In this document: positions 7,471 through 15,844 of the stretch, piece after piece
Layout of the letters: every line of letters begins with the position of its first letter
Position numbering within the stretch: position 1 is the first letter of the stretch
DNA from: an uncultured Eubacteriales bacterium
GTDB lineage: Bacteria > Bacillota > Clostridia > Lachnospirales > Lachnospiraceae
Length of the DNA stretch: 22,794 nt
Direction of reading: 5' to 3'
Assembly (NCBI GenBank): GCA_900313765.1
Contig: OMSN01000002.1
Span: forward strand, 1 to 22,794
Notes under the pieces: model-generated
Databases searched by the model: none
What the model saw: the letters and a program-made list of their open reading frames with translations, nothing else
Told to the model about the DNA's origin: nothing
Made by a program: the position numbers and the translations under genes

Positions 7471-8460
7471 TTATTTGTCCAGTGCTTCCGCCATGTCACG
7501 CATCAGTGCGACATCTTCCGGCTCAAGTTCCAGTTCTGCGGAATGTGCATTTTCATGGATCTGATCCACAGTCGTGGAGCCGGACAGCAGGGTGATGAAT
7601 TCGCCCTGACCAAGGATCCAGGCAAGAGCCAGATTCGCGATCGTGCAGTCGTACTTCTCAGTCAGCGGCTTCCATGCATCCATCATATCCATGGCCTTCT
7701 GCATGTTCTCCGGCTGGAACCACTTCTTCGGGATCTGAGCGCCGACCGGCTTGTAGTCTCTCGGCATGGTTCCGCTCAGCAGACCCATCTCCAGCGGGCT
7801 GTATGCCTGCAGGGTGATGCCGTTCTCCTTGCAGCAGGGAATGATATCATCCTCGATGGCACGGTCCAGTACGCTGTACTTTGCCTGCACGATATCGAGG
7901 TCGCCCCACTTCAGGTATTCTTCAATGTGGTGGATGTCGACGTTTGCTGCACCGATCGCACGGATCTTGCCCTGTGCCTTGAGATCATTCAGGACATCCA
8001 TCGTCTTCTCGATCGGAACATAGTACTCATCATCGACACTCTGCCAGTGGGTCATGTAGACATCCACATAATCGGTTCCAAGACGCTCCAGGCTGGCATC
8101 GATCTCTCTGCGGATCGAATCGCTGTTGAGATTCTTGTACAGCTGGATCCCGTTGACCACATTGAACAGGGATCCCTTCATCTCCTGGTCCCAGGTGACG
8201 CCGCACTTGGTGATGATCGTCACGTCTTCACGGTTCATTTTCTTCAGAGCCATTCCGACGATCTTCTCACTGTTTCCGAAGTTGTATCCGGGAGCTGTGT
8301 CGATCAGATTGATCCCTACCTTCGGTGCTTCACAGATCGTATCTACGACAGTCTGCAGGTCGTGGTCGCCGCCCCATGCGGAGCCGCCGCCGATCGACCA
8401 GGTACCGAGTCCCATCTTCGAGATATCTTTCCCGGTTTTTCCCAATTTAATCATTCTCAT
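7471..8460 (-). CDS. Aldo/keto reductase
   Basis: A 329-residue NAD(P)H-dependent aldo/keto reductase with the (beta/alpha)8 fold. The catalytic tetrad is complete: Asp54 and Tyr59 in DTAPGYNFGNSE, Lys85 in ITKCGVTWD and His138 in YMTHWQ. Length and the C-terminal cofactor region (LSGSTTVDQIHENA) are normal. It reversibly reduces an aldehyde or ketone to an alcohol, or oxidises a polyol or cyclic alcohol. It sits between the class II aldolase and the PfkB kinase, so it may reduce an aldolase-derived aldehyde or act early on the imported compound. The 90-bp gap upstream of it holds an imperfect hairpin. Confidence 0.93.
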   Translation of the reverse strand: MRMIKLGKTGKDISKMGLGTWSIGGGSAWGGDHDLQTVVDTICEAPKVGINLIDTAPGYNFGNSEKIVGMALKKMNREDVTIITKCGVTWDQEMKGSLFNVVNGIQLYKNLNSDSIRREIDASLERLGTDYVDVYMTHWQSVDDEYYVPIEKTMDVLNDLKAQGKIRAIGAANVDIHHIEEYLKWGDLDIVQAKYSVLDRAIEDDIIPCCKENGITLQAYSPLEMGLLSGTMPRDYKPVGAQIPKKWFQPENMQKAMDMMDAWKPLTEKYDCTIANLALAWILGQGEFITLLSGSTTVDQIHENAHSAELELEPEDVALMRDMAEALDK

Positions 8461-8500
8461 TGTTATTCTCCTTACTAAATCCTTGCGGTCTGCTCACACG

Positions 8501-8531
8501 GGCAATTCCGCTGGCTTCGGAAGGGATTGCC
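8501..8531. other. Imperfect intercistronic hairpin between aldolase and aldo/keto reductase
   Basis: GGCAAT (8501-8506) pairs with ATTGCC (8526-8531), and inside it TCCG (8507-8510) pairs with CGGA (8518-8521), leaving a small internal loop. There is no T-run in the minus direction, so this is more likely an RNA processing or stability element than a terminator. It occupies the only 90-bp gap in this part of the operon. Confidence 0.4.
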
Positions 8532-8550
8532 GCTGCAATCCGGATATTAT

Positions 8551-9390
8551 TTACTCGTCAGCTCTGCCTGCATCTCCGAACAGATGGATCTTGTACATCG
8601 CACGTTCCTTGACTGCCTTGCGGACTTCGCGTTCCACTGCCAGGAACGGCTCGTCCTTGTGCGCATTGATTGCTTCCATTGCAGCCTGGCACAGTTCGGT
8701 ATGGATGTTGATCTTGGCGATTCCCAGAGAGATCGCTTTCTTGATGTCCTCATCACCGATTCCGGAAGCACCATGAAGTACCAGCGGTACGCTTACTTCT
8801 TTGTGTACCTGCTCCAGGATATCGAAGTTCAGCTTCGGCTCGGAAGAATAGACACCATGTACATTTCCGATCGCGACTGCCAGAGAATCGCATCCGGTTC
8901 TCTCAACGAATTCCTTTGCCTTATCCGGCTCGGTGTAATGGTAATCGGACAGAGCCTCTTCATAGACGGTCTCATTTCCTACATGGCCAAGTTCTGCCTC
9001 TACCGGAATGTTCAGCGGATGGAAATAATCCACGCAGCGCTTGATCTCTGCGACATTCTCTTCAAACGGAAGTGCAGATGCGTCGCGCATGACAGAATTC
9101 ATGCAATGATTGACAGCATTCTGAAGGATTGTCATATTGCGGCCGTGATCCCAGTGTTCAATAACAGGAACGGATGCCTTCCTTGCCATGGAGTCCATCA
9201 TGTAGCAGAAGTCTTCAAAGACCGTATTGCCTGTGAATCCGGTTCCGAAAGAGATGATAACCGGAGCGCGGAGTTCTTCCGCTGCGTCGATAACACCCAT
9301 GAGCATCTCTGCATTCCAGACGTTAAAGTGCGGGATTGCATAATGTCCGTCGCTTGCCTTCTTCTCCCAATATCTGATATCAGATAACAT
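8551..9390 (-). CDS. Class II (zinc) fructose/tagatose-bisphosphate-type aldolase
   Basis: A 279-residue class II aldolase of the FbaA/KbaY/GatY/IolJ superfamily, which reversibly splits a ketose phosphate into dihydroxyacetone phosphate (or similar) plus an aldehyde using zinc. Seen: HWDHG at 79-83 (catalytic Asp81, zinc ligand His82), PFEENV at about 108-113, VEAELGH at about 130-136, His178 in GNVHGVY, His206 in LVLHGASG, and the phosphate/substrate block INIHTE near 227-232. The usual GGxED zinc-loop region reads GNETVYEE, so the metal/substrate loop differs from standard fructose-bisphosphate aldolase. AGGAGGAAATG precedes the ATG. With the kinase, dehydrogenases and a DeoR repressor nearby, it probably makes the central cleavage of a specialised sugar pathway. 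Confidence 0.92.
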   Translation of the reverse strand: MLSDIRYWEKKASDGHYAIPHFNVWNAEMLMGVIDAAEELRAPVIISFGTGFTGNTVFEDFCYMMDSMARKASVPVIEHWDHGRNMTILQNAVNHCMNSVMRDASALPFEENVAEIKRCVDYFHPLNIPVEAELGHVGNETVYEEALSDYHYTEPDKAKEFVERTGCDSLAVAIGNVHGVYSSEPKLNFDILEQVHKEVSVPLVLHGASGIGDEDIKKAISLGIAKINIHTELCQAAMEAINAHKDEPFLAVEREVRKAVKERAMYKIHLFGDAGRADE

Positions 9391-9441
9391 AATTCATTTC
9401 CTCCTGATGGAATCAATTGTCTGTGTAGTAGTCCGGAACAA

Positions 9442-10488
9442 TTACTCCTCCGGCATATGGATCACGGATTTGATGATCTCTGCCTTCTTGTTGACAGAAT
9501 CTTCAAATGCCTGCTGTACATCTTTATAATCGTAAGTTGCCGTCACCATGGACTTGACGTCAAAACGTCCGCTGCTGATCGCGGCAATGACTGCCGGGTA
9601 GCAGTTCCTGTAGCGGAAACTGGTCTGGATCGTAACCTCGCGGTTGATCTTGAGGAAATCAACCGGAACTTCCTTCGACTGGGTCCCGACCTGCATGATC
9701 CTGCCGCCTCTGGCGACGATCTTCACTGCCTGCTGCGCTGTAATGACCGCGCCTGCAGTCTCAAACACATAGTCAGCACCGATGTCATCTGTGAGCGCTC
9801 TGCAGACCGCAACCGTATCTTCCTTCATTCCGTTGACGGTGTGTGCCGCTCCAAGCTTCTTAGCCAGTTCCAGGCGGTTGTCCATGACGTCGACTACCGT
9901 GATATCGGTGACGCCGCAGGATACCAGGCCCTGAAGGGTCATCAGGCCGATGCATCCTCCGCCGAGGATCACCGCTGATTCCCCCGGGCGGATTCCGGAC
10001 AGAAGCGCAGCATGCATGCCTACGGATGCCGGCTCAACCAGTGCGCCTTCTACATAATCCATGTTATCCGGCAGATGGAATGTGAACTCTTCCGGATGGA
10101 CCAGATAGTTTGTCAGAGCTCCGCGGTAGTTCGGCTGGGTTGCCATAAAGTCCACGTCCGGGCACAGATTGTAGCGTCCGGTACGGCAGTATTTGCAGTG
10201 TCCGCAGGGAACACCCGGCTCGATGCAGACACGGTCGCCTTCCTTGAAGTTTTTCACCTTCGGTCCGACCTTGACTACAACACCTGAGCACTCATGCCCC
10301 AGTCCGATCTCCTGATTCGGATCCTTGGGAGGAATGAACGGTCCGAACTGGAATCCGTGTACATCAGATCCGCACACGCCGACTTCCTTCACCTGGATCA
10401 TCACATCAGTATCTTTCAGCACAGGCATGTCCGCTTCCCGGATCTCCATGAGACCCGGATGGACGAGAATTGCCTTGGAATTCTTCAT
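9442..10488 (-). CDS. Zinc-dependent medium-chain dehydrogenase, sorbitol/xylitol dehydrogenase-like
   Basis: A 348-residue medium-chain (MDR) dehydrogenase. Catalytic zinc ligands are Cys39 (GVCGSDVH), His65-Glu66 (GHE) and Glu152 (VEPASVGMHA). The structural zinc cysteines are Cys95, 98, 101 and 109. The Rossmann glycines are GGGCIG at 176-181. The C-terminal block FRYRNCYP followed by SGRFDVKSMVT is characteristic of polyol dehydrogenases acting on sorbitol, xylitol or related compounds. It probably oxidises a secondary hydroxyl to a ketone with NAD+. It lies 14 bp after the other MDR gene in this operon. The two proteins are clearly different in sequence and so probably catalyse different steps rather than being a recent duplication. 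Confidence 0.93.
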   Translation of the reverse strand: MKNSKAILVHPGLMEIREADMPVLKDTDVMIQVKEVGVCGSDVHGFQFGPFIPPKDPNQEIGLGHECSGVVVKVGPKVKNFKEGDRVCIEPGVPCGHCKYCRTGRYNLCPDVDFMATQPNYRGALTNYLVHPEEFTFHLPDNMDYVEGALVEPASVGMHAALLSGIRPGESAVILGGGCIGLMTLQGLVSCGVTDITVVDVMDNRLELAKKLGAAHTVNGMKEDTVAVCRALTDDIGADYVFETAGAVITAQQAVKIVARGGRIMQVGTQSKEVPVDFLKINREVTIQTSFRYRNCYPAVIAAISSGRFDVKSMVTATYDYKDVQQAFEDSVNKKAEIIKSVIHMPEE

Positions 10489-10502
10489 TTCATTCCCTCC
10501 GA

Positions 10503-11603
10503 TCAGTCATCATAGTCATAGGTGAAGATCACCTTGATCGCTTCTTTCTTCGCCATCGCGTCAAATCCCTCTTTCCACTGAGACAGCCCCAGTCTGTGAG
10601 TGATCATCGGCTGTACCTGGATCTGGCCGGATTCAAGCAGGCGGATGCAGTTTCTCCAGGAAGTGGAGTCATAAGCCATATGGCCGATGATGCTCTTATT
10701 CCAGGAAGTGATGTCATTGATCGAGAACTCCAGCGGGCGGAAGCCCATGCCGACACGAACGACTTCTCCGTTCGGGCGGAGCATCTCGATTGCCTGTTTC
10801 AGGGCGATGTTCGCGCCGGAGCACTCCACGACCAGTCCGAGATTGTCTCTTCCGCAGATCTCCGTGCAGCGTGCGACAACATCTTCAACAGAACCGTTCA
10901 CGCAGTGGGTTGCACCAAGCTGTTTCGCGATGTCGAAACGAACCTTCGTATCTTCCTGCAGACCAACCATGACGATGTTCACGGCACCCATCAGCTTCGC
11001 GATCTGAAGGGAGAACAGTCCCAGCGGGCCGGTTCCGAATACGACGACATCCTGTCCGGGCATCAGGGAGGACTGCTGTGCGACTGCCTTGTAAGCATTG
11101 CAGATCGGGTCAAGGACCGCTGCTTCCTCATATTTGACATTCTCCGGGATCTCCCAGATTGCATGTTTGTGAATGCGGAGGATCTCACCCGGGATCTTGC
11201 AGTACTTGGAGAAGCCGCCTCCCCAGGTATTCCAGTCGAGACCGAGGTTGATCTTATTTTCGCAGCAGAGGAAGTCACCGCGCTCGCATGCCGGGCATTT
11301 GCCGCACACATAAGCGGAATTGTCGGAGACAACTCTCTGACCCACATGCCAGTCCTTGACCAGCTCGCCAACCTTGACGATGTCTCCCGCAAACTCATGT
11401 CCGCGAACCGACTGCTGCTGATCCGGCGGGCAGTTTGTGTCATCGTATCCTGTGTCCACGCCCCAGTGCTTCATATCAGCGCCGCAGATTGCCGCTGCGC
11501 GGATCTGTACGATTATATCCTCCGGTCCGCACTCCGGTTCCGGGTAATTCTCCATCATCTTGTATCCGCCAAATGCGGTTCCGAATCTCTTTAATGCATG
11601 CAT
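10503..11603 (-). CDS. Zinc-dependent medium-chain dehydrogenase (second, distinct)
   Basis: A 366-residue MDR-family zinc dehydrogenase. Cys40 (AICGADMKHW) and Gly68-His69-Glu70 are the expected catalytic-zinc residues. Cys100, 103, 106 and 114 form the structural zinc site. The nucleotide motif is GTGPLG at about 190-195. Where most relatives have Glu-Pro as the third catalytic-zinc position, this protein has Asp165-Pro (AAVLDPICNAYKA). It would oxidise an alcohol or polyol with NAD(P)+. It is the first enzyme gene after the DeoR repressor, 40 bp downstream, with AAGGAGG ten bases before the ATG. Relatives include threonine/sorbitol/glucose dehydrogenase-like proteins, so the substrate remains open. 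Confidence 0.92.
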   Translation of the reverse strand: MHALKRFGTAFGGYKMMENYPEPECGPEDIIVQIRAAAICGADMKHWGVDTGYDDTNCPPDQQQSVRGHEFAGDIVKVGELVKDWHVGQRVVSDNSAYVCGKCPACERGDFLCCENKINLGLDWNTWGGGFSKYCKIPGEILRIHKHAIWEIPENVKYEEAAVLDPICNAYKAVAQQSSLMPGQDVVVFGTGPLGLFSLQIAKLMGAVNIVMVGLQEDTKVRFDIAKQLGATHCVNGSVEDVVARCTEICGRDNLGLVVECSGANIALKQAIEMLRPNGEVVRVGMGFRPLEFSINDITSWNKSIIGHMAYDSTSWRNCIRLLESGQIQVQPMITHRLGLSQWKEGFDAMAKKEAIKVIFTYDYDD

Positions 11604-11643
11604 ACCAGTCTGTCCTCCTTGTCTGCATGAAATGCAACTGCAG

Positions 11644-12417
11644 TTACGAAAAACTGATTCCCGGATAAAGGACTCTTACATTTTGCGCCTCCAGCCGGTT
11701 GATCCACTCATCCGAAGGCTTCCTGTCTGTTACCAGAACATCTACTTTCTCGTAGGGGAGGGTCCGGATCAATGATGTCTTGTTAAACTTTGTATGGTCG
11801 GCCACTATGATGACTCTTCTGGAGTGTTCGACCATGATATTCTTGAAATACGCTTCCTCTTCGTCTCCCTCGTAGATCCCGTTCTCCAGATCCAGCGATC
11901 TGCAGCTCAGAACGCAGACATCCAGGAAATAGTCCTCCATCGAACGGTTGACAGCTTCTCCCTGCAGAGACTGCGTTCTGCTCCTCAGGTTCCCTCCTGT
12001 GGAAATGATCCGGATCTTGTCATACATAAAGTCATTCAGGATCCGTATCGAATTCGTCAGCAGTGTGATCCCCGGATTATCTTTGATATAAGGAATCATT
12101 GAGAGTACGGTCGTACTTGCATCACATCCGATGGCGCCGGACGAAGGAAGAATGGATGCAGTCAGTTCGCCCATCTCGATCTTCGCTTCCACATTCTGAA
12201 CGGCACGTTCTGTGTAATTGACATGTCCGGGAGGCTGCTGGATCAGAACTGCGCCGCCATATGTCCGGGCAACGTACCCCTCTCTCTCCAGTCTTTCCAG
12301 ATCTCTGCGGATCGTTTCACCGGTAACACCGAACTTCGCACTGAGTTCAGAGACGCTCACTTTCTGTTTCGCACGGATCAGATCCAGGATCTGAAACACT
12401 CTGTCCTTCTGTGCCAT
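11644..12417 (-). CDS. DeoR/GlpR-family transcriptional repressor
   Basis: A 257-residue DeoR-type regulator. The N-terminal helix-turn-helix is within residues 1-57 (VSVSELSAKFGVTGETIRRD, then GGAVL after it). The C-terminal DeoR sensor domain shows IGCDASTTVLSMIPYI, LTNSIRILNDF, GEAVNRSMEDYFLD and VIIVADHTKFNKTSLI, the pattern that binds a sugar phosphate in family members. It lies inside the operon, between the transporter ATPase livF (25-bp gap) and the first dehydrogenase, with GAGGT before the ATG. It most likely represses the livK promoter region until the pathway's phosphorylated intermediate accumulates. This is the best hint that the long operon serves a carbohydrate-like substrate. 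Confidence 0.94.
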   Translation of the reverse strand: MAQKDRVFQILDLIRAKQKVSVSELSAKFGVTGETIRRDLERLEREGYVARTYGGAVLIQQPPGHVNYTERAVQNVEAKIEMGELTASILPSSGAIGCDASTTVLSMIPYIKDNPGITLLTNSIRILNDFMYDKIRIISTGGNLRSRTQSLQGEAVNRSMEDYFLDVCVLSCRSLDLENGIYEGDEEEAYFKNIMVEHSRRVIIVADHTKFNKTSLIRTLPYEKVDVLVTDRKPSDEWINRLEAQNVRVLYPGISFS

Positions 12418-12442
12418 GTAAGTACCTCATTCAAGCCTGTGA

Positions 12443-13171
12443 TCAGCCTCCCAGGTAGGCCTTCTTAACGTCTTCGTTTACCAGCAGTTCCGCACCGGTT
12501 CCGCTGATTACGGTCTCGCCGTTCTGGATGACATATGCGTAATCACAGAACTTCAGGGTCTCGGAAGCGTTCTGCTCGACGATCAGGATGGTGATGCCCA
12601 TCCGCGCGATCTCCTTGACAAACTCGAAGATCTCACCGACCAGTTTCGGCATCAGGCCCAGGGACGGTTCGTCCAGAATCAGGACCTTCGGGTTCATCAT
12701 CATTCCTCTTGCGATAGCAACCATCTGCTGCTCACCGCCGGAGAGTGTTCTTGCTGTCTGTTTCGCACGTTCCTTGACGCGCGGGAACAGTTTGTATACC
12801 TCTTCCAGATTCTTCTGGAGCTGATTGTTGTCCTTGATCAGATACGCTCCCATGAGCAGGTTGTCCTGCACGGAGAGGTTTCCGAACAGATGGCGTCCTT
12901 CCGGAACCATCGACATGCCCATCTGGGCAAGCTTGTAGGGTTTCAGTCCAACGATCGACTTACCTTCGTAGAGGATCTCGCCGCTCATGGGTTTGATCTC
13001 GCCGGTCAGCGCACGAAGCGTGGATGTCTTCCCGGCGCCGTTGGATCCGAGGATCGCAAGGATCTCGCCCTCACCGACTGAGAAGGAAACATCATGGACG
13101 ACTTCAACAAAACCGTATCCTGCGCGAAGGTTCTTCACTTCGATAATCTTTTTCTTATTCATCTGACTCAT
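12443..13171 (-). CDS. livF: Branched-chain-type ABC transporter ATP-binding protein LivF
   Basis: A 242-residue ABC ATPase of the LivF type, one of the two cytoplasmic motor subunits of a hydrophobic/polar amino-acid-class importer. Walker A is GSNGAGKTS (42-50), the signature is a standard LSGGEQQ (143-149), and Walker B is VLILDEPS (163-170) followed by LGLMP. The start at 13171 is supported by GGGAGGAGG eight bases upstream; the ATG at 13162 is less well placed. It overlaps the end of livG by 17 bp, indicating translational coupling. The family transports amino acids, but members also take up amides, urea and other small molecules, so substrate is not implied. Confidence 0.94.
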   Translation of the reverse strand: MSQMNKKKIIEVKNLRAGYGFVEVVHDVSFSVGEGEILAILGSNGAGKTSTLRALTGEIKPMSGEILYEGKSIVGLKPYKLAQMGMSMVPEGRHLFGNLSVQDNLLMGAYLIKDNNQLQKNLEEVYKLFPRVKERAKQTARTLSGGEQQMVAIARGMMMNPKVLILDEPSLGLMPKLVGEIFEFVKEIARMGITILIVEQNASETLKFCDYAYVIQNGETVISGTGAELLVNEDVKKAYLGG

Positions 13172-13892
13172 CCTTCGAACCTCCTCCCAGATATGCGCTG
13201 ATAACTTCCGGATTGGAAGTGACTTCCTCAGGGCTGCCGACCATGAGCAGTCTTCCGGAAACCAGGACGACTACACGGTTGGATACGCTCATGACAACGT
13301 CCATATTATGTTCGATCGTCAGGATCGCGACTCCCATGGAATTGATCTTGCGGATCAGGTCAACTGCTTCCTTACGCTCTGTAGCCGTCAGGCCTGCCAT
13401 GGTCTCATCCAGAAGCAGAAGCTTGGGATCCGTTGCCATCGCACGGGCGATCTCGAGACGTTTCTTCTGCGCGACATTGAGTTTGCCTGCCAGCATATCG
13501 CGGAACTTTTCCATACCGCACAGTTCCAGGACCTCATTGACCTTCTTCATTGCCTCGCTCATGTTGTCAGTATGGCAGAGCGCACCGACAATGACGTTCT
13601 CCCATACGGTCATCTCATTGAGTGACTGCGGGATCTGGAAGGTTCTTCCGATACCGATCTTCGCGCACTGATGTGCCGGAAGAGAAGTGATATCCTGCCC
13701 GTTGAAGGTGATGGTTCCGCTGGTCGGAAGGAATGCTCCGGAGATTGAGTTGAACAGAGTCGTCTTGCCTGCACCATTCGGTCCTACGACACCGACGATC
13801 TCGCCCTGCTCAACATCAAAGGTTACGTTTTCATTTGCGACAAGGCCGCCAAACTTCTTGGTAATTGCATTCAATTCGAGGATCTTACTCAT
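13155..13892 (-). CDS. livG: Branched-chain-type ABC transporter ATP-binding protein LivG, variant signature motif
   Basis: A 245-residue LivG-type ABC ATPase. Walker A is GPNGAGKTT (37-45), followed by IGRTFQIPQ. The ABC signature reads LNVAQ (138-142) before KKRLEIARA, rather than LSxGQ, and Walker B is LLLLDET with MAGL where DEP is usual. Such a signature also occurs in a subgroup of LivG homologues, so it is a variant rather than damage. The ATG at 13892 is chosen because it overlaps the livM stop (ATGA) and leaves a normal N-terminus; an upstream in-frame start would add 11 atypical residues. It pairs with LivF, which has the standard signature, so the two ATP sites may be unequal. Confidence 0.93.
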   Translation of the reverse strand: MSKILELNAITKKFGGLVANENVTFDVEQGEIVGVVGPNGAGKTTLFNSISGAFLPTSGTITFNGQDITSLPAHQCAKIGIGRTFQIPQSLNEMTVWENVIVGALCHTDNMSEAMKKVNEVLELCGMEKFRDMLAGKLNVAQKKRLEIARAMATDPKLLLLDETMAGLTATERKEAVDLIRKINSMGVAILTIEHNMDVVMSVSNRVVVLVSGRLLMVGSPEEVTSNPEVISAYLGGGSKDESDE

Positions 13893-14887
13893 TTTGCCAC
13901 CCCCGTATTCTTCCTGCTGTTCCAATCGCGGATCTTATTCGGAAGAGTAAGAAGGCCGCCCGGCAGGAACAGGACTATGATGATGACCAGTACGCCGTAC
14001 AGTACCATGTCGAGACCGCCGAACCTGCCCAGGAAAGATCTGGTGTATTCGGAGAGGCACTCGATGATGACTGCACCCAGGATCGGACCGAGGACGGTTC
14101 CGATACCGCCCATGACAGCGACCAGAACGATCATCATGGATACGTTCAGTGTCATCATGCTCGCAGGATCAAAATAGAGCATGTACTGTGCATACAGGCT
14201 TCCACCCAGGCTGACAAGAGCTGCGCTCAGCATGTAGGCACGGATTTTATACTTGGAAACGTCGATACCGACGCTTGCTGCCGCGTCTTCATTTCCGCGG
14301 ATCGTTCTCAGATAGTAGAAGAACTTTCTCTTGCTGAGGATCTTGATCACAGCCAGTACGATCAGCATGATCGCCAGGAACAGATAATAGTAGATCCGGG
14401 AGTCCTTGAACTGCAGGTACAGAACAGAGTTCAGGCTCTTATTGAACATGGAGACGCCCTTTGCGCCGTTGGTAAACTCAAGGTTTACGCAGATATAACG
14501 CATGCACTCTGCCAGAGCCATGGTACAGATCGCAAATGCATGGCCTTTCAGTCTCAGGATCGGCTTGCCGATCACCCATGCAAAGCATGCAGCCAGGCAC
14601 ATTCCGAACGGAATAGCGAGCCAGGGTGACAGCTTGAAATACTGAAGCGTCAGTCCTACGGAATAAGCTCCGAGTCCGTAATACATGCTGTGTCCGTTGG
14701 AGACCTGTCCGCAGTAGCCGCCCATGACGTTCCAGCCCATTCCCAGAATCGACCAGATGACGATCAGGATCAGAAGGTTGCGGACAAACAGGCTCGTAAA
14801 GATCTGCGGAGCGACCAGCGCAAATGCAAGGAGGACTACCAGCAAGATGACCTGTTTTTTATTCATATCACCAAAAATCGCTTTCAT
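13889..14887 (-). CDS. livM: Branched-chain-type ABC transporter permease LivM
   Basis: A 332-residue inner-membrane permease of the LivM type with about eight to ten hydrophobic segments. Features include the LivH/LivM-family stretch NVMGGYCGQVSNGHSMYYGLGAY, written here in two parts: NVMGGYCGQVS then GHSMYYGLGAY. The cytoplasmic coupling loop RGNEDAAASVGIDV follows, then GGIGTVLGPILGA and FLPGGLL near the end. The start is the ATG at 14887, eight bases after GGAGG and one base after the livH stop. A TTG at 14902 in the same frame overlaps the ribosome-binding site and is rejected. It forms the membrane channel with LivH. Confidence 0.93.
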   Translation of the reverse strand: MKAIFGDMNKKQVILLVVLLAFALVAPQIFTSLFVRNLLILIVIWSILGMGWNVMGGYCGQVSNGHSMYYGLGAYSVGLTLQYFKLSPWLAIPFGMCLAACFAWVIGKPILRLKGHAFAICTMALAECMRYICVNLEFTNGAKGVSMFNKSLNSVLYLQFKDSRIYYYLFLAIMLIVLAVIKILSKRKFFYYLRTIRGNEDAAASVGIDVSKYKIRAYMLSAALVSLGGSLYAQYMLYFDPASMMTLNVSMMIVLVAVMGGIGTVLGPILGAVIIECLSEYTRSFLGRFGGLDMVLYGVLVIIIVLFLPGGLLTLPNKIRDWNSRKNTGVAK

Positions 14888-14888
14888 C

Positions 14889-15749
14889 TTATTTTCCTCC
14901 AAACAATCCCTTAGGCTTGAACTGCAGTATCAGCATGAAGATCAGGCAGACGCCCAGATACTTGAATGCGGTATTGAAATAAACACCGGTCAGGGAGTCG
15001 ACAAGACCCATGATCAGGCCGCCGACGATCGCGCCTTCCACGGATCCGAAACCACCCATGACAACTGCGATGAAACCAAACAGCTGGAAGTTTCCGCCGA
15101 CACTCGGGTAACAGTAGTAATAGTAAGAAAGAGCACATCCTGCAGCGCCTGCAACAGCGGCTGACAGGCCGAATGCCAGAGCGTAGGACTTCTCGGTATT
15201 GATGCCCACGTGCTCAGCAGCTGTCTTATCCATGGATGTCGCACGGATCGCTTTACCCTGTCTTGTCTTATTCAGGAACCACAGCATGAACGCAAATACA
15301 CAGACAGCGATGATGAACGGGATGATCCTGTTCTTTGCAATGACAAGCGGTCCGAGATTAATCGAACCTTCCATGCCGGTGTGCTGGATCGTTTTGAAGG
15401 TTCCGCCGAAGAGCATCAGCATGCCGTTGACAAGCACAAGGCTCAGTGCGAATGTGATCAGTCTCTGTGAAAGGGTCGGGCCCTGCAGCGCCTTGTAGAT
15501 GATCGTCTTGTAGATTCCCAGACCGAGCACAAACAGAATGCCCATGCAGAGCGGAAGCGCAAGAACGGGCGGCAGGCCTGTTGCTGTCGAGAAGAAATAT
15601 GCCACGAACATAGCGATCATCAGGAATTCACCCTGTGAGAAACTCAGGATTCCCATGACGCCCCAGACCAGTGCAATGCCCATGGCGATCAGCGCGTAAA
15701 TGGTGCCATTGATAATGCCCTCATACAGCGCCTGAAGTAAAGTGGCCAT
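14889..15749 (-). CDS. livH: Branched-chain-type ABC transporter permease LivH
   Basis: A 286-residue LivH-type permease, mostly hydrophobic with about seven to eight membrane segments. The N-terminus GIINGTIYALIAMGIALVWG followed by GILSFSQGEF is diagnostic, and the coupling loop MDKTAAEHVGIN and the block GGFGSVEGAIVGGLIMG fit the family. The ATG is preceded by GGAGG. It lies 95 bp after livK, across a hairpin that may reduce read-through, and is followed immediately by livM. Together with LivM, LivG and LivF it makes the complete membrane and motor part of the importer. Confidence 0.94.
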   Translation of the reverse strand: MATLLQALYEGIINGTIYALIAMGIALVWGVMGILSFSQGEFLMIAMFVAYFFSTATGLPPVLALPLCMGILFVLGLGIYKTIIYKALQGPTLSQRLITFALSLVLVNGMLMLFGGTFKTIQHTGMEGSINLGPLVIAKNRIIPFIIAVCVFAFMLWFLNKTRQGKAIRATSMDKTAAEHVGINTEKSYALAFGLSAAVAGAAGCALSYYYYCYPSVGGNFQLFGFIAVVMGGFGSVEGAIVGGLIMGLVDSLTGVYFNTAFKYLGVCLIFMLILQFKPKGLFGGK

Positions 15750-15779
15750 ATATGTACCTCCTGGTTGCCTGTTGATCGG

Positions 15780-15808
15780 AAAAGGCTGCCGCGAAACTGC
15801 GGCAGCCT
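15780..15808 (-). terminator. Stem-loop between livK and livH: partial terminator/attenuator
   Basis: AGGCTGCCGC (15783-15792) and GCGGCAGCCT (15799-15808) are perfect 10-bp arms around a 6-base loop. On the minus strand the stem is followed by only TTTT, then CC. A strong stem with a short U-tract suggests partial termination or protection of the upstream livK mRNA, which would keep the binding protein more abundant than the permeases. Confidence 0.7.
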
Positions 15809-15844
15809 CGCCAATTGTTACTTAACTTGGGAAGGGTCTGTCAG

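Noticed and set aside
7333..8478. Long plus-strand open frame opposite the aldo/keto reductase
   Set aside because: His/Leu/Asp-rich nonsense from the antisense strand; the reductase with full catalytic tetrad occupies the other strand.
10470..11594. Long plus-strand open frame opposite the 366-residue dehydrogenase
   Set aside because: Antisense shadow; no recognisable domain and no ribosome-binding site.
13893..13925. Upstream start for livG
   Set aside because: It adds 11 residues unlike the family; the ATG at 13892 overlaps the livM stop as expected for coupled genes.
14888..14902. TTG start for livM
   Set aside because: It lies over the GGAGG that serves the ATG at 14887 and would overlap the livH end.
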